Source of the DNA: Pseudomonadota bacterium
GTDB lineage: Bacteria; Pseudomonadota; Alphaproteobacteria; Rhizobiales; Beijerinckiaceae
DNA length: 13,060 nucleotides
Direction of reading: 5' to 3'
Assembly (NCBI GenBank): GCA_023450615.1
Contig: JAEXGT010000057.1
Coordinates: forward strand, 1 to 13,060
The stretch's first letter is position 1. Each line of letters opens with the position of its first letter. This document shows positions 7,006 through 13,060 of this stretch, piece after piece. The notes beneath the pieces were generated by a model. It did no database searches and had not been told where the DNA came from. It saw only the letters and a program-made list of their open reading frames with translations. A program made the translations under genes and the position numbers.

Positions 7006-8442
7006 ATGTATGATGAACAAATCGCGCTGTTAATTGATGGCGTCTGGCGTGAAGGAAGCGACGGGAAGTCCCAACCCCTGCTCAATCCGGCAACTGGCGA
7101 AGAGATCGCCCGCGTGCCGCATGCAAGCTCCGCAGATCTGGATGAGGCGCTAGCGGCAGCGGAAAAAGGCTTTCGTGTATGGAAGTCGATGACGGCTATC
7201 GAGCGCTACCGTATCATGATGAAGGCAGCGGATCTCATCGATGCAGAGAACGAGCGTATCGCCCGCATCCTCACCATGGAGAACGGTAAGCCGCTGGCTG
7301 AGGCGCGGGCCGAGGTTGCTTTTTCGGCTGATGCTACCCGCTGGTACGCGGAAGAGGGTAAGCGCGCTTATGGGCGCATCGTTCCAGGCCGTCTGCCGGA
7401 CCAGCGTCAGATAGTGCTCAAGGAGCCTGTCGGCGTGGTTGCGGCTTTCACCGCTTGGAACTTTCCAGCTTCGAATGTCATTCGCAAACTTGCCGGCGCA
7501 TTGGGCGCGGGCTGTTCCATTATCCTGAAGACAGGCGAGGAGACGCCGGGAACGGCTGTCGCCTTCGCCCGCTGCTTCGAGAAGGCCGGCACACCTCCCG
7601 GCGTGGTGAATCTTGTTTTCGGCGTGCCCGACGACGTTTCTTCCCACCTGCTGTCGTCGCCCATTCCGAAGAAGGTCTCGCTCACGGGTTCCACGGTCGT
7701 CGGCAAGCTCCTGCAACGGCGTGCCGCAGAAACTCTGAAGCGTTGCACGATGGAGCTTGGCGGCCATGCTCCGGTTATTGTTCATCGCGACGCAGATATT
7801 GAGCGCTCGGTCACGACCCTGGTTGCCGCCAAGTTTCGCAATGCGGGCCAAGTCTGCACCTCGCCCACCCGCTTCTATGTGCACGAGACGATCTACGAGC
7901 AGTTCCTTGCGCTATTTTGTGAGCGCGCGTCGAAGTTGAAAATCGGCAATGGCCTTGAGGCCGATACCCAAATGGGTCCGATGATCGCCGAGCGCCGTCT
8001 CAATGTCATCCAGGAGCTCGTGGATGATGCCGTCGCAAAAGGGGCTCGCCTGCTGCTAGGCGGGAAGCGTCTGGAGGGAGCGGGCTTCTTCTACGCGCCG
8101 ACCGTGCTTGCTGATCTGGCGGACGATGCCAGGATCATGACCGAGGAGCCGTTCGGTCCGGTCGCCTCCTTCCAACCTTTCAGCGAATTCGACGATGTGA
8201 TTGCCCGTGCCAACTCCACGCCCTATGGGCTTGCCTCATTCGTATTCACCCGCAGCGGCGCTCTGGCTCAACGGACGGAACTTGCCCTTGATGCCGGGCT
8301 CGTCGGGGTTAACAACACATCAATCTCGACCCCTGAAACTCCGTTCGGCGGTGTGAATGAATCGGGCTACGGCTCGGAAAGCGGGATCGAGGGGCTCGAG
8401 GCTTTTCAGCGCGTCAAAACGATCTCGGAAATCTTTTCGTGA
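7006..8442 (+). CDS. NAD-type aldehyde dehydrogenase (succinate/2-oxoglutarate semialdehyde dehydrogenase-like)
   Basis: 478-residue soluble aldehyde dehydrogenase that would oxidise an aldehyde to the acid. Catalytic elements are intact: FTAWNFP (N152), general base in MELGGHAP (E250), nucleophile in NAGQVCTSPTRF (C284) and EEPFGPV (E381). The cofactor motif reads LKTGEETP, with K175 and E178 in the positions of the KPxE pattern that usually accompanies NAD preference. Overall it resembles the GabD/KGSADH branch. In classical hydroxyproline clusters this enzyme oxidises 2-oxoglutarate semialdehyde. Here the deaminase that makes that substrate is missing, so the aldehyde may instead come from the aldolase encoded downstream. 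The SD is GGAG about 8 bases before the ATG. Confidence 0.92.
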   Translation: MYDEQIALLIDGVWREGSDGKSQPLLNPATGEEIARVPHASSADLDEALAAAEKGFRVWKSMTAIERYRIMMKAADLIDAENERIARILTMENGKPLAEARAEVAFSADATRWYAEEGKRAYGRIVPGRLPDQRQIVLKEPVGVVAAFTAWNFPASNVIRKLAGALGAGCSIILKTGEETPGTAVAFARCFEKAGTPPGVVNLVFGVPDDVSSHLLSSPIPKKVSLTGSTVVGKLLQRRAAETLKRCTMELGGHAPVIVHRDADIERSVTTLVAAKFRNAGQVCTSPTRFYVHETIYEQFLALFCERASKLKIGNGLEADTQMGPMIAERRLNVIQELVDDAVAKGARLLLGGKRLEGAGFFYAPTVLADLADDARIMTEEPFGPVASFQPFSEFDDVIARANSTPYGLASFVFTRSGALAQRTELALDAGLVGVNNTSISTPETPFGGVNESGYGSESGIEGLEAFQRVKTISEIFS

Positions 8443-8487
8443 AAGTTTTTGAGCTCATGCAGCAACATGCATTGGAGGGTCGTGGCC

Positions 8488-9891
8488 ATGCATGAAGAAG
8501 AGCGTACATACAAGGTGCTCGTCGCGGATCTGATGGCGCTGGCACCGGGCAGTGATGGTTTGCCGGATCCTACGCCGTTTCGCGACTATGTCGAACGTGT
8601 AGGCGCTTGCTTCCATCACGGAGGCTGCGCCGATGCGGGCGACATCGAGTCGGGACGGATCCACTTCTTCTATCTGCCCGAACTCAACCGTGAGGAGGAT
8701 TTTCTCGCGGAAGCCGCCGATGGACGCTACGATGCAGTCATCGCCGCGGCGACAGTCATTCCCGCTGGAACGCATTTCGCCTATGGCGGCGTGCGGATCG
8801 GCGCTGGCACGGGCAACATGAAGTCGGAGAGCTGGGGCGGTGGAGACGGGCGTGGCGGCATTGCGCCGCTCATGAACACGCCGGGCATCAATTCGCGCGC
8901 GACGGCACAGATGGTTATGAAGGCGCTCCTGCGCTGCCGTCCCGATCTGCCGTTCGAGATGCTGCACGATCGCGTCATGCGCAGTGAATTTGACACTGGC
9001 CGCGATCTTGGCGCCTATTCCACCGCAAAGCTCGAAGGCCGGACCATAGCCGTTCTCGGTTATGGAAATATCGGCCGCGAGGTCGCAAGACTGGCGTCGT
9101 CATTCGGGATGACGGTACGCGTCCATGCGAGGCCTGTGCACCGGGAATGGATCGAGTCCGAGGGCTTCATCTTTGCCGCATCCCCGGTCGAGGCTGCGCG
9201 GAATGCCGATATCCTCAGCGTTCATGTGGGGCTTGGCGCAGTCGATCCGTCACGCGGTGTTCCTGTTAATACGGGGTTCGTCGAGGAGCAAATACTCAAC
9301 GCTCTCGCCCCAGCCGCCATGCTAATCAATTTCGACCGAGGCGAGGTCGTCGACGTGAACGCGCTGGAACGCGCGCTCGCTTCCGGTCGCATCGACCAAG
9401 TTGCCGTTGACGCGGATATCTTCCTCAACGAGGATGGGTCGGCGCGCGGGCCCCTCGCTTCGTATCTCCCGCTTGCCCGACGCTTCGGCGATCGCGTCCT
9501 GCTTCTTCCTCATGCGGTTGCGGACACCGATCATCCAACCCGTTTGACAGGCGCCGCTCTTGCCGTTGATCTCGTTCTCGATGTCTTGCGCAACCGTCGG
9601 GTGCGTAACCTCGTCGGTGATCTGCCTGAGGGATATGTTGATGGCGGTTCCGCCCGACCGCGCGATATCGGCTTTGTCTCCCCTTCAGCGCTGGCTGCCT
9701 TTGAAGACGATCAGGCGGTGCTCGCGGAACTGGCACAACAGGCGCGGGTCCTCGCGTCATTCTATGGGGGACGAGCAGGAAAGGCGGCCGAGGCCGCCAA
9801 CACGGGCTTTGCCGAGGCAATTCTCGCTGGCAATCGCCTGACGACTACGCTGCGCCGTCTCGGTCTTCTGGGGCCATGCCGCAATGCTTAA
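8488..9891 (+). CDS. D-isomer 2-hydroxyacid dehydrogenase-like protein with atypical C-terminal extension
   Basis: 467-residue protein containing the D-2-hydroxyacid dehydrogenase catalytic and nucleotide-binding domains. Residues about 120-145 (GGIAPLMNTPGINSRATAQM) match the hinge region. VLGYGNIGREVARL gives G191/G193/G196. Catalytic residues map to R284 (NFDRGEVVDV), E315 (IFLNEDG) and H342 (LLPHAVAD). After the second strand it reads VRVHARP, with no acidic residue and an Arg at 215, which suggests NADP(H). Residues about 380-467 form an Ala-rich tail not found in ordinary 310-340 residue family members and not an ACT domain that I recognise. I chose the ATG at 8488 because GGAGG lies 9 bases upstream; the frame extends to ATG 8467 and TTG 8449 without a better SD. 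A glyoxylate/hydroxypyruvate reductase-like role is possible. The true substrate is unknown. Confidence 0.8.
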   Translation: MHEEERTYKVLVADLMALAPGSDGLPDPTPFRDYVERVGACFHHGGCADAGDIESGRIHFFYLPELNREEDFLAEAADGRYDAVIAAATVIPAGTHFAYGGVRIGAGTGNMKSESWGGGDGRGGIAPLMNTPGINSRATAQMVMKALLRCRPDLPFEMLHDRVMRSEFDTGRDLGAYSTAKLEGRTIAVLGYGNIGREVARLASSFGMTVRVHARPVHREWIESEGFIFAASPVEAARNADILSVHVGLGAVDPSRGVPVNTGFVEEQILNALAPAAMLINFDRGEVVDVNALERALASGRIDQVAVDADIFLNEDGSARGPLASYLPLARRFGDRVLLLPHAVADTDHPTRLTGAALAVDLVLDVLRNRRVRNLVGDLPEGYVDGGSARPRDIGFVSPSALAAFEDDQAVLAELAQQARVLASFYGGRAGKAAEAANTGFAEAILAGNRLTTTLRRLGLLGPCRNA

Positions 9892-9998
9892 GCAAGCGGC
9901 TTCTGCCGAACATTTCCCACCGTACGAAGGCGATTCGTCGCCTACATGCCTCGCCCGGACAACTTGATTTACCTTAACTTCCCCATAGGAGAATGAAC
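9892..9998 (+). other. Intercistronic leader with a UUCG-capped hairpin
   Basis: This 107-base gap is the longest within the operon. AGGCGA (9928-9933), TTCG (9934-9937) and TCGCCT (9938-9943) form a six-pair stem closed by a UUCG tetraloop, unusually stable as RNA. No T-run follows, so it is more likely a processing or stability element than a terminator. AGGAG at 9987-9991 is the SD for the aldolase gene. Confidence 0.45.
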
Positions 9999-10793
9999 AT
10001 GCGAGCCAACAATGCGCGGGTCGCCTTGCAGCAGAAGAAGAGTGTCTATAACGGCTGGCTAATGATCCCTTCCTCTGTGTCGGCGGAGCAGATTGCGCGC
10101 CAGGGGTGGGACAGCGTCACCGTAGATATGCAGCACGGCATGATTGATTACCCCGACGCCCTGGTGATGCTGCAGGCGATTTCTGTGTCCGATGCAACAC
10201 CCTTTGTTCGTGTTCCCTCTCTTGAATCCGGCATTATTGGAAAGATGCTCGATGCCGGCGCGTACGGTATCATTTGCCCGATGGTGAACACTCGCGAACA
10301 GTGCGAGCATTTCGTGCGAAGCTGTCGCTATGCGCCCGCCGGTCACCGTAGCATGGGACCTGTGCGCGCGACCATGTATGCTGGGGCCGACTATGCCACC
10401 CATGCCAATGACACCATCATTACCATGGCAATGATTGAGACCCGGGAAGCGGTTGATAATCTTGAGGACATTCTGTCCACGCCTGGACTCGACGCGATTT
10501 TCGTAGGGCCCTCCGACCTTTCCGTGTCGATGGGCCACAACCCAGGTTTCGATCCGACCTACGAGGACGTCTATGCAGCGATCGAGCGTATTGCCGAAGC
10601 TTGCAAGCGACATGGCGTCGTGGCCGGTATCCATACCGGCTCAGTCGAATACACGCGTAAGATGGAAGCACTCGGTTACCAATTCTTCGCTTTCCTGAGC
10701 GAGTTCCGCTTTATGGCGCTAGCCGGCAGTAAGTTCCTGTCCGAACTGCGGGCAGAGGCGCCGGGGTCCGTCAATCAGGTAAAGAGCTATTAA
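9999..10793 (+). CDS. HpcH/HpaI-family class II aldolase (4-hydroxy-2-oxo acid aldolase-like)
   Basis: 264-residue metal-dependent aldolase. Family members cleave 4-hydroxy-2-oxo acids to pyruvate plus an aldehyde. Visible active-site elements are DMQHG with H46, FVRVP with R71, MIET with E147 and VGPSDLS with D173; E147 and D173 are the expected metal ligands. Other family signatures are GAYGIICPMVNTREQ and RSMGPVRATMYAGADY. The usual acidic residue in DxEH is Gln here (DMQHG), which I recall as a common variant. I prefer the ATG at 9999 because AGGAG is 7 bases upstream; an ATG at 9993 is only one base from it. It is the last gene of the operon. Its natural aldehyde product is unknown. The pairing with an aldehyde dehydrogenase and a D-amino acid dehydrogenase suggests cleavage of the 2-oxo acid formed upstream. 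Confidence 0.87.
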   Translation: MRANNARVALQQKKSVYNGWLMIPSSVSAEQIARQGWDSVTVDMQHGMIDYPDALVMLQAISVSDATPFVRVPSLESGIIGKMLDAGAYGIICPMVNTREQCEHFVRSCRYAPAGHRSMGPVRATMYAGADYATHANDTIITMAMIETREAVDNLEDILSTPGLDAIFVGPSDLSVSMGHNPGFDPTYEDVYAAIERIAEACKRHGVVAGIHTGSVEYTRKMEALGYQFFAFLSEFRFMALAGSKFLSELRAEAPGSVNQVKSY

Positions 10794-10804
10794 TCGTGCT
10801 CTGT

Positions 10805-10859
10805 GCATCCCGGATACTGTCGATCTGACTGAAAGCGGTCAGTCGAGATTCCGGGGTGC
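10805..10859 (+). terminator. Large stem-loop closing the catabolic operon
   Basis: The outer stem GCATCCCGGA (10805-10814) pairs with TCCGGGGTGC (10850-10859) with one G-U. The inner stem TCGA-T-CTGAC (10820-10829) pairs with GTCAGTCGA (10838-10846) around an 8-base loop. It lies 12 bases after the aldolase stop. There is no T-run after it, so it may act with Rho or as a 3' end stabiliser rather than as a classic intrinsic terminator. Confidence 0.55.
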
Positions 10860-10911
10860 CCGCCTATCCGTGCAGGCTCGCTGGCACTGTCGCTCGGAGC
10901 TGTGCGGCACG

Positions 10912-10984
10912 TTCAAGGACGAGGCGGACGTGATCGCGATGGCGAACGACTCGGAGTTTGGCCTGACGTCGTATTTCTGTGCGC
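10912..10984 (+). pseudogene. Remnant of a second aldehyde dehydrogenase gene
   Basis: One frame reads FKDEADVIAMANDSEFGLTS followed by YF. This is the stretch found a little after the EEPFGPV motif in succinate-semialdehyde-type aldehyde dehydrogenases. It is flanked by unrelated sequence on both sides and a TAA at 11008-11010; the catalytic Cys, Glu and cofactor parts are absent. It is not a copy of the intact enzyme at 7006-8442, which reads FSEFDDVIARANSTPYGLAS at the equivalent place. It is therefore debris from a different aldehyde dehydrogenase gene, left by rearrangement. Not expected to be functional. Confidence 0.75.
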
Positions 10985-11115
10985 CGGTATGCGGTCCCTG
11001 GGGCTGTTAATCAGCTTTGAAGTTTGGCTCTGTCTCACTCTCGCTGCATGGATTTGGTGACGTAGTGCTGATGTCCAGCAGGAATCAGCGCGATGGATCA
11101 AAAGCTCTTCGCCCT
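10985..11115. other. Unassigned stretch between two gene remnants
   Basis: No gene or recognisable domain is seen on either strand. The open frames here have no SD and no family resemblance. It separates an aldehyde dehydrogenase scrap from a truncated HAD gene, so at least one recombination or deletion junction must lie within it. I could not assign it to an insertion sequence end. Confidence 0.4.
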
Positions 11116-11319
11116 TCACATGCGGGCGATATGATCGCACCATCCAGCTGGTCGGCCCGTCATGGGAATGATGAGGAAGCCCGCGCGATGAAGCTCTTCC
11201 AGCGCGCCATAGGTCGAGGCCGTCAGCATTCCCTCGGAAGTGATGGTGCCGTCGATATCGGTCAGCACCACACGAACGGAGCGCGCCGTTTTAAGCGGCA
11301 TCTGGGAGAGGGGCGTCAT
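11116..11319 (-). pseudogene. Truncated HAD-superfamily phosphatase gene (5' part only)
   Basis: The 67 residues from the ATG at 11319 contain the HAD motif I sequence VVLTDIDGTITSEG and the motif II region GFLIIPMTGRPAGWCDHIAR, the start of a HAD-IIB (Cof/sugar-phosphatase type) enzyme. The frame then meets TGA at 11118-11116. Beyond it none of the three frames continues the fold, so the cap domain and motifs III/IV are missing. AAGGAT lies about 6 bases before the ATG, so the translation start is intact. It faces away from the glycerate kinase gene across a 161-base gap, and the two may once have formed a divergent pair. Full-length relatives act on sugar phosphates or phosphoglycerate conjugates; which one this was cannot be said. 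Confidence 0.75.
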
Positions 11320-11480
11320 GGCCCATCCTTGAGAGTGAAAAGATCGTGAGACGGCTAATGGCCTACCTTTAAGCATGATACCACGGCGAAATCCAAGGGC
11401 TTTGATGAAGACATGGGTCACTCGTGCGCAATCTGCCGCTTCAGGCTTCACGCGCGGGATTTCTGAAGTAAGGTGCCGCC
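11320..11480. promoter_or_regulatory. Divergent intergenic region between the HAD remnant and the glycerate kinase gene
   Basis: By position this 161-base gap must supply the promoter for the glycerate kinase, since a large stem-loop ends the upstream operon and a broken minus-strand gene lies between. I see no convincing -35/-10 pair or operator repeat, and the ATTGTTG repeats of the main promoter region do not recur. AAGGTG, 5 bases before the ATG at 11481, is the kinase SD. Confidence 0.35.
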
Positions 11481-12734
11481 ATGCCAAATGATGCCGCAAT
11501 CCTTAAACTTCTTTTCGATGCTGCTCTCAAGGCGGCGCTCCCGGATGGTCAGTTCGACGGTCGCCTGCCGCTCCGGCCCAGAGGGCGCACCATCGTTCTC
11601 GGAGCAGGAAAGGCCTCGGCCCGCATGGCGGCGGTCTTCGAAGATGCCTGGGCCCGCATGGGAGGAACCTGCGAGGGACTCGTGGTCACCCGGTACGAAC
11701 ATGCGGTGCCCACGCGTAGCGTTGAGGTCGTCGAGGCCTCGCACCCCGTTCCCAACGAGGCCGGATTGAAGGCCGCTGGACGCATCCTGGCCCTGGCGCG
11801 CGAGGCCGGTCCCGACGACCTCGTCGTGTGCCTCATGTCCGGCGGAGCCTCGGCGCTGCTGTCGCTGCCCGCCGAGGGGCTGACCCTCGCCGACAAACAG
11901 GATCTGAATCGGGCGCTGTTGAAATCGGGTGCTCCCATTGGGGAGATGAACCTCGTGCGAAAGTCGCTTTCCGCCATCAAGGGCGGAAGGCTCGCGGCAG
12001 CCATCGGCAAGGCACAGATCGTCACCTATCTGATCTCGGACGTTCCAGGGGACGATCCAGGCAGCATAGGGTCTGGCCCGACGATCCCCGAGCGGGTCGA
12101 TCCGGACGTCGCTCTTGGAATCCTGAGCAAGTACGGCATCGATGCGCCAGACCATGTTCTTCGGACCATCCGGTCCAATGCAGTCACCGAGCCGGCAGCT
12201 GGTGGCATAGTGCATATGCTGGCGACGCCGAAGATGGCGCTTGACGCGGCGGCTGCCAAAGCCCGAGAGCTGGGGCTGACGCCGCTCATTTTGGGGGATG
12301 CACTCGAGGGCGAGGCGTGGGAGGTCGGCCGCGTGATGGCCGGCATTGCATGCTCCGCCTTACTGCATGGGGAGCCGGTGAAGGCGCCCTGTGTTCTGCT
12401 CTCCGGCGGCGAGACCACGGTGACCGTGCGCGGGCAGGGACGGGGCGGGCGCAATGCCGAGTTCCTCCTGTCGTTGGCCTTGTCTTTGAAGGACGAACGT
12501 GGAATCTCGGCTATCGCCTGCGATACCGACGGCATCGACGGTTCCGAGGACAACGCAGGCGCCTGGTTCGACGGAAGCTTGTTAGAGCACGCGCGCGCAA
12601 AAGGCATCGACCTAGCGGCGCATCTGGACAGGAACGATGCCTATACGGCCTTCGCGAAGCTCGAGAGGCTGGTGGTGACAGGTCCGACCCTGACCAACGT
12701 GAATGATTTCCGGTGCATCCTCATCCGTCCATGA
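11481..12734 (+). CDS. Glycerate 2-kinase (GckA/TtuD type, MOFRL domain)
   Basis: 417-residue cytoplasmic kinase that phosphorylates D-glycerate to 2-phosphoglycerate, feeding lower glycolysis. The N-terminal domain has VLGAGKAS (K44), MSGGASALL (119-127), VRKSLSAIKGGRLA (159-172) and SDVPGDDPGSIGSGPT (186-201). The C-terminal MOFRL domain (about 303-413) has LLSGGETTVTVRGQGRGGRN, ACDTDGIDGSEDNAGAW and LVVTGPTLTNVNDF. Length and motif set are complete. The ATG at 11481 is supported by AAGGTG 5 bases upstream. This gene type usually accompanies glyoxylate/tartronate-semialdehyde or hydroxypyruvate metabolism. Beside a hydroxyacid dehydrogenase and an aldolase it would salvage a C3 acid, although it is probably a separate transcription unit. 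Symbols in use vary (garK, glxK, ttuD, gckA), so I leave the symbol blank. Confidence 0.93.
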   Translation: MPNDAAILKLLFDAALKAALPDGQFDGRLPLRPRGRTIVLGAGKASARMAAVFEDAWARMGGTCEGLVVTRYEHAVPTRSVEVVEASHPVPNEAGLKAAGRILALAREAGPDDLVVCLMSGGASALLSLPAEGLTLADKQDLNRALLKSGAPIGEMNLVRKSLSAIKGGRLAAAIGKAQIVTYLISDVPGDDPGSIGSGPTIPERVDPDVALGILSKYGIDAPDHVLRTIRSNAVTEPAAGGIVHMLATPKMALDAAAAKARELGLTPLILGDALEGEAWEVGRVMAGIACSALLHGEPVKAPCVLLSGGETTVTVRGQGRGGRNAEFLLSLALSLKDERGISAIACDTDGIDGSEDNAGAWFDGSLLEHARAKGIDLAAHLDRNDAYTAFAKLERLVVTGPTLTNVNDFRCILIRP

Positions 12735-12826
12735 CAGATGCGCGGACCGCGCGTCTTGCGGTGAAATTATGGAATGCGCAAATGGAAATAGGATCTAAAG
12801 CGGATTTCGAGCTGATGTGAATCTAA
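12735..12826. other. Gap between glycerate kinase and right IS end, with a 13-base palindrome
   Basis: The sequence GCGCGGACCGCGC at 12740-12752 is a perfect odd palindrome a few bases after the kinase stop. Its one-base centre is too tight for a simple terminator hairpin, so it may be a protein site or part of a longer structure. Nothing else is evident before the IS end at 12827. Confidence 0.35.
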
Positions 12827-13060
12827 GGTTTTGTCGCAAACTCGGATAGGGGACGTGAAAGGGACAGGTGCTTGGTACCACGCTCATGCGATGAGCAAAT
12901 GGAACTGCTCTGCGAGTGACGGTAGCCGTCAGCGCTGTACCGTGGCGTGATCGATGGAGCCGCGCTCGGCCATCATCTCCTCCAGATTACGGAGACTGAG
13001 ATTGTAAGCCAGATACCACCGGACGCAGAGCAGGATCACCGACCGATCGAAATGTCTGCC
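12827..13060 (-). mobile_element. IS6-family element, internally deleted transposase derivative
   Basis: The outer end GGTTTTGTCGCAAA (12827-12840) is the second IS6-type terminal repeat, inverted relative to 164-177. On the minus strand the transposase 5' coding sequence (GRHFDRS to MMAERG) runs 13060 to about 12958, continues SIDHATVQR, then meets TGA at 12931-12929. The same frame then reads RLPSLAEQFHLLIA and ends with TGA at 12886-12884. That tail resembles the IS6-family transposase C-terminus. About 170 central residues, including the DDE catalytic core, are missing, so the two ends are joined in frame with a stop at the joint. The visible protein cannot be an active transposase. If the window closes as a circle, this joins the left end to make one 312-base element with both inverted repeats. 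Confidence 0.8.
12962..13060. repeat. 99-base terminal direct repeat, right copy
   Basis: Identical to bases 1-99 in the same orientation, and it runs exactly to the window end. Outside the repeat, at 12961 and below, the sequence is the deleted transposase, for which the left end shows no counterpart because the window starts there. Confidence 0.95.

Noticed and set aside
10595..10606. Second GCTTGCAAGC match, inside the aldolase gene, resembling the palindrome at 1896
   Set aside because: It lies in conserved coding sequence, spells ordinary codons and is a ten-base match; likely coincidence.
11017..11349. 110-residue plus-strand open frame
   Set aside because: It runs antisense through the HAD motif I region and begins in unassigned debris without an SD.
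178..12826. Target-site duplication flanking the IS-bounded segment
   Set aside because: The eight bases outside the two IS ends (CTATGTCT and GAATCTAA) do not match, so there is no evidence of a simple composite transposition event.
1..13060. CRISPR array, tRNA or phage integrase/attachment site
   Set aside because: No regularly spaced short repeats, no tRNA-like cloverleaf and no integrase coding sequence were seen.

Overview
The window looks like an accessory segment from an alphaproteobacterium, most likely a member of the Rhizobiales. The evidence is GC-rich coding sequence, good Shine-Dalgarno (SD) sites, a MocR-type regulator, a polar amino acid ABC importer, and an IS6-family insertion sequence of a type I associate with that group. 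This taxonomic call is inference from protein style, not from a marker gene. All complete genes belong to amino acid uptake and carbon-skeleton breakdown. I see no tRNA, rRNA, CRISPR or phage genes.

Layout. Both ends carry IS6-family transposase sequence in the same orientation (1-177 and 12827-13060), and the first and last 99 bases are identical. Between them, on the minus strand, lie a MocR/GntR regulator with an aminotransferase-like domain (324-1796) and a periplasmic amino acid binding protein (2038-2877) with a strong terminator-like hairpin just after its stop. A 244-base divergent promoter region (2878-3121) holds a duplicated operator-like module. A seven-gene plus-strand operon follows (3122-10793): proline racemase/hydroxyproline epimerase family, ABC permease, ABC ATPase, DadA-type FAD dehydrogenase, aldehyde dehydrogenase, a long D-2-hydroxyacid dehydrogenase-like protein, and a HpcH/HpaI-type aldolase. 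A large stem-loop closes the operon (10805-10859). Next comes debris: a short piece of an unrelated aldehyde dehydrogenase (about 10912-10984), an unassigned stretch, and the 5' part of a HAD phosphatase gene cut short at 11116. A complete glycerate 2-kinase gene (11481-12734) precedes the right IS sequence.

How the genes may work together. The binding protein, permease and ATPase would import a polar or cyclic amino acid. The racemase family member would invert C2, the FAD enzyme would oxidise the D-isomer to an imine/2-oxo acid, the HpaI-type aldolase could cleave a 4-hydroxy-2-oxo acid to pyruvate plus an aldehyde, and the aldehyde dehydrogenase could oxidise that aldehyde. The hydroxyacid dehydrogenase and glycerate kinase would handle a C2/C3 branch entering glycolysis at 2-phosphoglycerate. 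The first two steps match the known 4-hydroxyproline pathway. However, the DapA-type deaminase that normally follows (1-pyrroline-4-hydroxy-2-carboxylate deaminase) is absent and an aldolase is present. The window may therefore encode a deaminase-independent variant. That is a hypothesis; the substrate is not shown by the sequence.

The matching ends allow the segment to be read as a circle of 12961 bases containing one IS6-type element of 312 bases, the shape of an IS6/IS26-style translocatable unit. A segment between two direct IS copies, or an assembly artefact, would look the same from this sequence alone.
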